IMG/VR virus record: IMGVR_UViG_3300008448_000824
Span: 1 to 20,775 of that record
DNA length: 20,775 bases
Strand: one strand, 5' to 3'
Source: a virus
A model generated the notes under the pieces. It had not been told where the DNA came from. It saw only the letters and a list, made by a program, of their open reading frames with translations, and searched no databases. How positions within the stretch are numbered: position 1 is the first letter of the stretch; each line of letters begins with the position of its first letter. Shown here one piece after another: positions 14,208 through 20,204 of this stretch. A program made the position numbers and the translations under genes.

Positions 14208-14393
14208 ATGTATAGCAACGCTCAATACATCAACGATACGTTCACGGGTCAGGCATCAATGATCCGCTGCGACATCAATGGCGTGACCTCGTTCGTCCCG
14301 CTCGACCCCGCGAACACGGACTATCAGAACATCATGGCGCTTGTCGCTGAAGGCAAGCTCGTCATTCAGCCCGCTGAAGGAGATCAGGCATGA
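14208..14393 (+). CDS. Small conserved protein after a fibre gene
   Basis: This 61-residue acidic protein ends with the block NTDYQNIMALVAEGKLVIQP, which I recall from many small phage ORFs next to fibre genes. The middle is IRCDINGVTSFVPLDP. A GTG at 14202 is also in frame, but GAG at 14197-14199 is better spaced for the ATG at 14208. The stop overlaps the next gene as ATGA, with AAGGAGAT just upstream. It may act as a fibre chaperone or small tail protein. No catalytic motif is visible. Confidence 0.68.
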   Translation: MYSNAQYINDTFTGQASMIRCDINGVTSFVPLDPANTDYQNIMALVAEGKLVIQPAEGDQA

Positions 14394-14902
14394 CGGTTGT
14401 AATCGACGGAACAACTGGCATTGACGCGATCCAGAATGGAACTGTGTCGCAGCCTAAAGTTGCGTCTGGTGTGGCTGGCACTGGTCCGGCGTTTATGGCT
14501 GAAAGCACGGTAGACCAAAGTGTAACATCTGCGACATGGACGAAAGTCACGCTCGGAAATGAGATTTTTGATACTGATAGTTGTTTTTCAAGCAGCCGCT
14601 TCACGCCAACTGTTGCAGGGTATTATCAATTCAACGGCGTTGTCCGTGGAGTTTCTGCGTCTAACAATGTGACAGGCGTAAATGCTGGACTATATAAAAA
14701 TGGAACTGTTTACACAGTTTCGAGCACTTTGAGCGGCGGTATATCTGGATTTCCTACGTGTGTGTCTGGTTTGATTTATCTGAACGGATCAACAGACTAT
14801 GTTGAACTTTATGGCTTCGTAACAGCAACAAGCCCGTCTTTTGACTACAACTCTGCTGGCGTTGCATGTCAACTTTCCGGCTGCTTAGTAAGATCAGCAT
14901 AA
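14390..14902 (+). CDS. Tail-fibre protein with C1q-like tip domain (copy 2)
   Basis: This 170-residue protein has an N-terminus of the type VVIDGTTGIDAIQNG, differing from copy 1. The tip shows the same ordered blocks: GPAFMAESTVDQSVTSATWT, FTPTVAGYYQFNGVV, GLYKNGTVYTVS, GLIYLNGSTDYVELYGF and a terminal LSGCLVRSA. It therefore looks like a C1q-like paralogue of the protein at 12549-13082, joined to another anchor. GAAGGAGAT upstream and the ATGA overlap support the start. This DNA is also more A/T-rich than the head genes, which suits a recently shuffled receptor-binding module. Confidence 0.82.
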   Translation: MTVVIDGTTGIDAIQNGTVSQPKVASGVAGTGPAFMAESTVDQSVTSATWTKVTLGNEIFDTDSCFSSSRFTPTVAGYYQFNGVVRGVSASNNVTGVNAGLYKNGTVYTVSSTLSGGISGFPTCVSGLIYLNGSTDYVELYGFVTATSPSFDYNSAGVACQLSGCLVRSA

Positions 14903-14921
14903 ATAATTCGGAGTTGCGGCG

Positions 14922-15155
14922 ATGGACTTGCAGCACGTCCTTAACTTCGCCATTGGTGCAGTTCTCGCCGCTCTCGGCTGGTTCGCCCGTCAACTGTGGG
15001 ATGCCGTTGCCGCTCTGCGTGACGACATCCGCACGCTCGAGCGCAACCTTCCGGTGCATTACGTTCGCAAGGACGACTTCGTCGATGCCATGCGGCGTGT
15101 TGAAGACATGCTGATTAAGATTTTCGACAAGCTCGACGGGAAGGTGGACAAATGA
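14922..15155 (+). CDS. Lysis-cassette membrane/coiled-coil protein
   Basis: This 77-residue protein has one hydrophobic segment at residues about 8-26 (NFAIGAVLAALGWFARQLW) followed by a charged helix (LRDDIRTLERNLP, then VEDMLIKIFDKLDGK). This resembles small phage proteins with an N-terminal membrane anchor and a coiled coil, found beside holins and sometimes called holin-like or XhlA-like. GGAG at 14910-14913 supports the ATG. Its stop overlaps the holin start as ATGA, tying it to lysis. It could be a holin partner, an antiholin or a spanin-like element, and the sequence does not decide between them. Confidence 0.68.
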   Translation: MDLQHVLNFAIGAVLAALGWFARQLWDAVAALRDDIRTLERNLPVHYVRKDDFVDAMRRVEDMLIKIFDKLDGKVDK

Positions 15156-15541
15156 CGTTCGGTATCGGAGACGCTGTCGCCGCTGGCCTGAAGGTCATCG
15201 ACAAGTTCATTCCTGATCCGCAGGAGAAGATCAAAGCCGAAGAGGCTCTTCGCCGCGATCTTCAGGCTTGGGATAAGGGCCAGACCGACATCAACATCGA
15301 AGAGGCGAAGCACTCGTCGATATTTGTTTCTGGATGGCGTCCCGCTTTAGGTTGGACTTGTACATTCGCTTTTGCGTTTATTTACGTTTTCGGCCCGCTC
15401 GTCACATGGATTTCGACGATGGCAGGAAATCCCATTCCGCTTCCGTCTTTTAACGTCGAAGCACTCATGGGCCTGACGCTCGGCATGCTAGGTCTCGGCG
15501 GTCTTCGCACGTTTGAGAAGGTTAAAGGCGTAGCGCGGTGA
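15152..15541 (+). CDS. Holin, 3-TM GTA-type
   Basis: This 129-residue protein has an amphipathic start (AVAAGLKVIDKFIPDPQEK), a charged helical middle with EEALRRDLQAWDKGQTDIN, and then hydrophobic spans at about residues 64-87 and 103-120. The HSSIFVSGWRPALGWTC block is diagnostic of the family called holin of 3TMs, gene-transfer-agent release, common in alphaproteobacterial phages and gene transfer agents. It would open the inner membrane so that the endolysin can reach the wall. ATG overlaps the previous stop and its own stop overlaps the GTG of the endolysin, so the three lysis genes are translationally linked. Confidence 0.86.
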   Translation: MTFGIGDAVAAGLKVIDKFIPDPQEKIKAEEALRRDLQAWDKGQTDINIEEAKHSSIFVSGWRPALGWTCTFAFAFIYVFGPLVTWISTMAGNPIPLPSFNVEALMGLTLGMLGLGGLRTFEKVKGVAR

Positions 15542-16074
15542 AAGAGAACTTCGATCGAGCCTTTATTGAGACGCTGAAGCACGAAGGCGGATGGGCGGAT
15601 CATCCCCGCGACCCCGGCGGCATGACGAACCTCGGCGTGACGAAGCGCGTGTGGGAGGACTACACGGGCCGGCGCGTCACAGAAGCCGACATGCGTGCGC
15701 TGACGCCTGAGATGGTCAAGCCGCTTTACCGCGATTGGTACTGGAACAAGGTTGGCGGCAACGATCTTCCTTCCGGCGTGGACTTCGTGGTCTACGACTT
15801 CGCAGTAAACTCTGGCCCTGCTCGCGCAGTTCGCTTCGCGCAGAAGATTAGCGGCGCAACGCAAGACGGTGCGATGGGGCCGAAAACGCTGGCGAAGATC
15901 AAGGAATATTGCGACCAGAACGGCGAAGAGTTCTTTATCAAGGCTTACTCTGATGCGCGTCTGGCGTACCTTGAAGGTCTAAGCACGTTCCGCTTGTTTG
16001 GTAGGGGTTGGACCAACCGCGTGAACGATGTAGAACATTACGCGTCGGTGATGTCGAGAACAGAGGTTGCCTGA
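15538..16074 (+). CDS. Endolysin: GH108 muramidase with peptidoglycan-binding end
   Basis: This 178-residue protein starts at GTG 15538, which shares bases with the holin stop (GTGA). Residues 12-30 hold the GH108 signature TLKHEGGWADHPRDPGGMTN, in which Glu16 is the expected catalytic acid. The next block, LGVTKRVWEDYTGR, and then YRDWYWNKVGGNDLPSGVDF fit the family. The C-terminal third (ISGATQDGAMGPKTLAKIKE) matches the PG_binding_3 domain normally joined to GH108. It degrades cell-wall glycan strands at the end of infection. There is no signal peptide, in keeping with release through the holin. Its length is normal for the family. Confidence 0.93.
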   Translation: MKENFDRAFIETLKHEGGWADHPRDPGGMTNLGVTKRVWEDYTGRRVTEADMRALTPEMVKPLYRDWYWNKVGGNDLPSGVDFVVYDFAVNSGPARAVRFAQKISGATQDGAMGPKTLAKIKEYCDQNGEEFFIKAYSDARLAYLEGLSTFRLFGRGWTNRVNDVEHYASVMSRTEVA

Positions 16075-18032
16075 TGCCCCTAGCGCCGATCCAACTTCCT
16101 CCCGGTGTAGTGAAACCCGCAACCCCGTTGCAGGCTAAAGGACGTTTTTGGGACGCTAATCTGATCCGTTGGCAGGCAGGCAAGTTGCAGCCAGTCGGGG
16201 GGTGGACGCGCATTTCTAGCACGCCTCTCCTGTCCCCGGCGCGTGCAATGATGTCGTGGACTGACAACGTCAACGCTCCGTATTGTGCTGTCGGCTGCGA
16301 AGAGCATCTGTACGTCCTCGACGGCTCTAGCTATCGCAACATCACGCCTGCAACGTTCCTTGGGGCCGGCAACGGCATCTATGGTGCGTTTGGCGCAGGA
16401 GACTATGGCGAGCTGCTCTATGGCCTCGACGTGGCTGCGTATGACATCACAAGCGCAGTCCGATCCTCTAACGTCGTGACGATCACGACGGCAGAGCCTC
16501 ATCAATATATCGTCGGCCTACAGATCACAGTTGAAAACGTGACGAACAGCTCGTTCGACGGAAACTTCACTGTGGCTTCGGTTCCTACCTCGACGACTTT
16601 CACATACGCGCAGACGGCAGCGAATGCTTCGTCTAGCGGCGGCGTGTGTCTTCTGGTTGCTGCCGATCGGCGTCCTATTTCTCAATTCTATGTGCCAAGC
16701 TTCACTTGGACTTTTGATAATTGGGGCGAAGACCTCCTCGCCGTCGCATCGAGCGACGGTCGATTGCTGCATTGGAGCCACGGCGAAACGGTAGCGAACG
16801 AAGCAGGCGATGCGGTTATTTTGACGGCATCTCGTGTGTCGAACATTGTCACGGTGACGACGACATTCCATCACGGATATACCGCCGGCAATGAAGTAGT
16901 GATCGTCGGCAATAGCGAAAGCACGTTCAATGGAACGTGGACGATTGCCAGCGTCCCGTCAGACACAACATTCACTTTTGCTGACAGCGGAACAAACGCT
17001 ACAGGCACAGGCGGAACGATTTCTGAAGAAGGCATCCCGACGAACAATCGTGGAGTGGTCGTGACGCAGGAGCGTCATGCCGTCTTGTTCGGATGCGGTG
17101 GTAACTCTCGCCGCGTGGCTTGGTCAAGTCGAGAAGATTACACGGATTGGGATTTCGCAGACCCGACGAACACGGCTGGATATCTCGATCTCGAAACGTC
17201 GAGCCGCATTGTGATGGCGACAGCTGTGCGGGAAGGCACGCTTATCTGGACGGAAGACGAAGCGTGGCTGATGCGCTTTATCGGCCTGCCGTATATCTAC
17301 GGCATCGAGCGGATCGGCTACGGCTGCGGCCTGATGGCTCCGCGTTCGTTTGCTACGTTCGCCGGGCGCTGCATCTGGATCGGGCGCGAGGGCTGGTGGA
17401 TTTATGATGGCGGCTATGTGAAGCCGCTGCCGTGCGAAGTCGGTGCCTATGTGTTCGACAACTTGGACCCTAACGCGAGCCGCCTTTATACGCACGGCTC
17501 CGACAATGGCCTCTTCAATGAGGTCTGGTTCTGGTATCCGACGATCGGCAGCATCGACCCTGATCGTTATGTGATTTACAACTACGCCGAAGGCTGGTGG
17601 TCGATCGGAGAGATGACGCGCACGGCAGCTGAAGGCGCAGGCGTGTTCCCGTTCCCGATCACGGCAGACGCCGAGAACAACGTCTACTACCAAGAAGACG
17701 GATGGGATGCTGCCGGCACGTCGCTGGTCGGTGAGCGGTACGCCGAGAGCGGATCGCTTAACCTTCAACAAGGTAATGGGCTGACGTTCATCCGGCAGGC
17801 TTTGACAGACAGCGGCTACGGCTACTCCTCAACGGCGCTGACGTTCTACACGTCATTCACGCCTGAAGGGGCAGAGACGACCGTGGGGCCGTTCAATCCT
17901 CGCTCCAACGGCTACACAGACACGCGCGCTACAGGTCGAGACTTCAGGGTCAAGATCGAGGCAACACAGGATGCGCCGTGGTCGATCGGTGAAATGCGGC
18001 TCGACCTCACGCCGCAGGGGAGCCGTCGATGA
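16074..18032 (+). CDS. Large tail / DNA-stabilisation protein, P22 gp10-like
   Basis: This 652-residue protein has its ATG at 16074 overlapping the endolysin stop (TGATG). The same frame is open upstream to 16008, but that part lies inside the endolysin. The N-terminus (LPPGVVKPATPLQAKGRFWD, NLIRWQAGKLQPVGGW) and the repeated aromatic segments (FYVPSFTWTFDNWGEDLLAV, RVAWSSREDYTDWDF, FAGRCIWIGREGWWIYDGG, EVWFWYPTIGS) match the propeller-type tail hub or stabilisation proteins of short-tailed phages. It would plug or extend the neck below the adaptor. Two 60-residue copies of a small beta domain are inserted at residues 132-191 and 256-315. The family call rests on pattern memory. A structural tail role is firm, the exact position less so. 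Confidence 0.72.
   Translation: MPLAPIQLPPGVVKPATPLQAKGRFWDANLIRWQAGKLQPVGGWTRISSTPLLSPARAMMSWTDNVNAPYCAVGCEEHLYVLDGSSYRNITPATFLGAGNGIYGAFGAGDYGELLYGLDVAAYDITSAVRSSNVVTITTAEPHQYIVGLQITVENVTNSSFDGNFTVASVPTSTTFTYAQTAANASSSGGVCLLVAADRRPISQFYVPSFTWTFDNWGEDLLAVASSDGRLLHWSHGETVANEAGDAVILTASRVSNIVTVTTTFHHGYTAGNEVVIVGNSESTFNGTWTIASVPSDTTFTFADSGTNATGTGGTISEEGIPTNNRGVVVTQERHAVLFGCGGNSRRVAWSSREDYTDWDFADPTNTAGYLDLETSSRIVMATAVREGTLIWTEDEAWLMRFIGLPYIYGIERIGYGCGLMAPRSFATFAGRCIWIGREGWWIYDGGYVKPLPCEVGAYVFDNLDPNASRLYTHGSDNGLFNEVWFWYPTIGSIDPDRYVIYNYAEGWWSIGEMTRTAAEGAGVFPFPITADAENNVYYQEDGWDAAGTSLVGERYAESGSLNLQQGNGLTFIRQALTDSGYGYSSTALTFYTSFTPEGAETTVGPFNPRSNGYTDTRATGRDFRVKIEATQDAPWSIGEMRLDLTPQGSRR
16467..16646 (+). 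repeat. Inserted beta domain, copy A (residues 132-191 of the 652-residue tail protein)
   Basis: This is a 60-residue unit with SNVVTITT, then a Gly-turn region, SSFDGNFTVASVP, TTFTYAQTAANA and SGG. It aligns without gaps to copy B at 16839-17018. Confidence 0.75.
16839..17018 (+). repeat. Inserted beta domain, copy B (residues 256-315 of the 652-residue tail protein)
   Basis: This is a 60-residue unit with SNIVTVTT, HHGYTAGNEVVIVG, STFNGTWTIASVP, TTFTFADSGTNA and TGG. It has the same length and block order as copy A. The pair lies 64 residues apart (end of A to start of B), which suggests insertion into two loops or blades. Confidence 0.75.
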
Positions 18033-18277
18033 CGACCTACCCTGCGCCTAACGTAGTCCTGCCGATCCCGCCAGATCGGTACGATGCGTCTTATTTCGCG
18101 CGCACGCTGAACAATCTGAACAGGACCATCGCGTCGGCGGTCATCAAGGACGTGGCGGTCTCGTCGGTGCTACTTCAATCTCCTGACGGAAGCGTCTATA
18201 AGGTTGAGGTAGATAACGCAGGCAACCTAACAACTTCGGCGGTTCCTCTTGGACAGCAAGGCGCGCCTCCTTACTAA
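18029..18277 (+). CDS. Small virion-associated protein
   Basis: This 82-residue protein begins TTYPAPNVVLPIPPDRYDAS, then YFARTLNNLNRTIASAV, and ends with a beta stretch, SPDGSVYKVEVDNAGNLTTS. The closing DGS-YKV-V-AGNL pattern is shared by several small phage tail proteins as I recall. The ATG overlaps the stop of the large tail protein as ATGA. It probably accompanies that protein in the tail. No enzyme motif is visible. Confidence 0.68.
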   Translation: MTTYPAPNVVLPIPPDRYDASYFARTLNNLNRTIASAVIKDVAVSSVLLQSPDGSVYKVEVDNAGNLTTSAVPLGQQGAPPY

Positions 18278-18278
18278 G

Positions 18279-18614
18279 ATGCGTAAGGCTCTCAAGATCG
18301 GGAGCGATACGCATAGCTTGGACGACGTGATCGGATGCCTCAAACGAGGCGAGATGCAGGCGTTCACAAACGATCGAGCAATCATTGTGACCTCGATCGT
18401 CGAAGCTCCGCAGAAGAAGTATGTCGAGTTCTTTATGTCTGCGGGCGACATGGATGCGGTGCTTAGTCTTTTTCCTGAAGTTAGGGAATGGGCGATAGCA
18501 CAAGGAGCAGATTTCGGTCGGGCGTTTGTCCGTCCCGGTTTTGAGGACATCTTCAAGCAGCAAGGCTGGAAGAGGAAGTCCATCTTGATGGAATATCACC
18601 CGAAGGGGAACTGA
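18279..18614 (+). CDS. Conserved phage protein, GNAT-like by look
   Basis: This 111-residue protein starts at ATG 18279, one base after the previous stop. An in-frame TTG at 18249 would add ten residues but has no ribosome site either. The order of blocks, THSLDDVIGCLKRGEMQAF, AIIVTSIVEAPQKKYVEFFM, SAGDMDAVLSLFPEVREWAI and GFEDIFKQQGWKRKSILMEY, resembles a short GNAT-fold-like phage family found near ejection-protein genes. The usual acetyl-CoA loop (Q/R-x-x-G-x-G/A) is not visible, so activity is doubtful. It may be an internal virion protein. The family is recalled, not proven. Confidence 0.64.
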   Translation: MRKALKIGSDTHSLDDVIGCLKRGEMQAFTNDRAIIVTSIVEAPQKKYVEFFMSAGDMDAVLSLFPEVREWAIAQGADFGRAFVRPGFEDIFKQQGWKRKSILMEYHPKGN

Positions 18615-18615
18615 C

Positions 18616-19518
18616 ATGGGCGGCGGAAGCAAAGCACCAGCGACGACCACGACGATCCAGAAGACGGAGCTTCCGGCGTGGCTTGAGGGTATTACGAAAG
18701 AAAACCTTTCTATCGCTGACACGATCTCGAAGCGTCCTTATGAAGCTTACGGCGGTCAGACGATCGCTGGCTTCGCTCCCGAACAGGAGCAGGCGTTCGA
18801 TTATATGCGTGGCGGTGTCGGATTAACTGACCCGCTTTATGCGCGAGCAACTGGCGTCACGTCTGATGTCGCTGGCTATCAGCCGACAAGCTTTCTCAAT
18901 GCCAATCTGCAAGGGTATATGAACCCGTTTACGCAGAACATTGAGGATCGAGCGATCGAGGCTGCGAACCGTTCTCTGCGTATGTCAACGAACCGGATCG
19001 GGGATCAGGCGCGAGCTGCCGGCGCGTTCGGCGGCTCTCGTCAGGGGATCGCGGAAGGCGTTGCAGCGTCTGAGGCGGCAACTGGTATCGGTGATCTCTC
19101 TGCTCGTTTGCGGGCGGATGCGTTCAATCAGGCGGCTTCGCAATTCGGTGCAGATCAGGCGCGTGCGGCGCAGGCAGCACAGCTCCGCATGGGCGCTGCC
19201 AACCAGCTCGGCTCTCTCGCTCAACAGCAGCAGGCGGCTCGTATTCAAGACGCATCGCTGCTTGAGCAGATTGGCATGCAGCGGCAGGCGATGCAGCAGG
19301 CGCAACTTGATGACGCATACAACCGTTATCTTGAGCGCCGCAACTACCCGATCGAGATGCTTAATCTGCGTCTCGGTGCAACGTCGGCAACGCCTTACGG
19401 CGGCACATCGACAACGCAAAGCACAGCTCCGCGTCAGGGTGGCAACGCTCTGATGACTGGTCTCGGTGCAGCCGGCACGGTCGCGTCGATCGGCGCTTCT
19501 CTAGCAACGATTTTCTGA
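18616..19518 (+). CDS. Internal virion / DNA-ejection-type protein
   Basis: This 300-residue protein begins GGGSKAPATTTT and has WLEGITKENLSIADTIS, YEAYGGQTIAGFAPEQEQAF, and then a repeat-poor central region with FLNANLQGYMNPFTQNIED. From about residue 115 it is one long Ala/Gln/Arg-rich helix (AARIQDASLLEQIGMQRQAM), followed by a Thr/Ser linker and a Gly/Ala-rich hydrophobic end (GLGAAGTVASIGASLATIF) that could enter a membrane. This architecture is common in podophage proteins expelled into the host with the DNA. AAGGGGA precedes the ATG. The stop overlaps the next gene as TGATG. Confidence 0.66.
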   Translation: MGGGSKAPATTTTIQKTELPAWLEGITKENLSIADTISKRPYEAYGGQTIAGFAPEQEQAFDYMRGGVGLTDPLYARATGVTSDVAGYQPTSFLNANLQGYMNPFTQNIEDRAIEAANRSLRMSTNRIGDQARAAGAFGGSRQGIAEGVAASEAATGIGDLSARLRADAFNQAASQFGADQARAAQAAQLRMGAANQLGSLAQQQQAARIQDASLLEQIGMQRQAMQQAQLDDAYNRYLERRNYPIEMLNLRLGATSATPYGGTSTTQSTAPRQGGNALMTGLGAAGTVASIGASLATIF

Positions 19519-20204
19519 TGCGGACGGTCCTTCAATTCTCTGGCGGTAAAGACAGCCTCGCCTGCCTTTACCTTTTCCGTGACCATTGGGAGACGCTGCC
19601 TGTGGCGTGGCTCAACTCTGGTGCGGCCTATTCAGAGATGCAGGACTACATGCAGATGTGGAAAGAGCGCCTGCCGAACTTCATCGAAATCAAGTCGAAC
19701 CAGCCGCAGCAAATTGCGGAGTTCGGGTGGCCGGCTGACGTTGTGCCGGTCAACAGCACGACGGCAGGGAAGTCGATCACAGAAAACGATGGCCCGCTGA
19801 TACAGCCTTATCTGTCGTGCTGCGCGGCAAACATCTGGTTCCCATTGCACAATGCAATGGTCGAGATGGGCGTCGAGCGGATCATTCGCGGCACGCGCTT
19901 GGAAGATAAGCGCAAGTCGCAGTTTCGTAACGGCGACATCATCGACGGCATCCAGCTCGTTCATCCGATCGAGAACTGGACGACAGAACAAGTCTATGAC
20001 TATCTCGACGAGATGCGCGCAGACTTTCCGCCGGGTTACAATGAAGGCGAACAGACGGGCCGTGACTGTTGGGACTGCACAGCGTATTTAGACGAGAACA
20101 AGGCGCGGATCGAAAACCTACCGGAAGAGCGCAAGGCTGAAGTGAAGCGGCGTCTCGGTCTGATCGGTGAAGCAATTCGCCAGCAGTGGCATGAGGTGAT
20201 CTGA
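19518..20204 (+). CDS. PP-loop ATPase of the PAPS/APS-reductase family with Fe-S cysteine pattern
   Basis: This 228-residue protein has the ATP-pyrophosphatase loop FSGGKDSLACLYL (residues 7-19), a GTRLEDKRKSQF block (125-136) and HPIENWTTEQVYDYL (149-163), all hallmarks of the PAPS-reductase family. It also has adjacent cysteines Cys101-Cys102 and a CWDC at 184-187, 81 residues later. That spacing is like the CC...CxxC that holds the [4Fe-4S] cluster of APS reductases. The catalytic ECG-x-H end of true reductases is absent: the protein stops at QQWHEVI. It may adenylylate or thiolate an unknown substrate rather than reduce sulfate. It lies between two ejection-type genes and overlaps both by 1 base. 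Confidence 0.85.
   Translation: MRTVLQFSGGKDSLACLYLFRDHWETLPVAWLNSGAAYSEMQDYMQMWKERLPNFIEIKSNQPQQIAEFGWPADVVPVNSTTAGKSITENDGPLIQPYLSCCAANIWFPLHNAMVEMGVERIIRGTRLEDKRKSQFRNGDIIDGIQLVHPIENWTTEQVYDYLDEMRADFPPGYNEGEQTGRDCWDCTAYLDENKARIENLPEERKAEVKRRLGLIGEAIRQQWHEVI

Noticed and set aside
12549-14902. Diversity-generating retroelement with the C1q-like tips as variable regions
   Set aside because: No reverse transcriptase, template repeat or matched near-identical repeat is visible. The two tips are diverged throughout, not only at adenines.
16008-16073. Upstream extension of the large tail protein
   Set aside because: It overlaps the end of the endolysin, and the residues are unlike the family start. 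The ATG at 16074 overlaps the endolysin stop as at other junctions.
17124-17771. Reverse-strand ORF of 215 codons opposite the large tail protein
   Set aside because: Its composition (Arg/Ala/His-rich) and full overlap with a structural gene mark it as a codon-bias shadow.
18249-18278. TTG start for the 111-residue protein at 18279
   Set aside because: It would overlap the previous gene by 29 bases without any ribosome site, whereas the ATG at 18279 fits the one-base spacing seen elsewhere.
19518-20204. Ordinary PAPS reductase (CysH) for sulfate assimilation
   Set aside because: The catalytic C-terminal ECG-x-H motif is absent, and the CC...CxxC pattern is of the APS type, so a simple CysH label would mislead.
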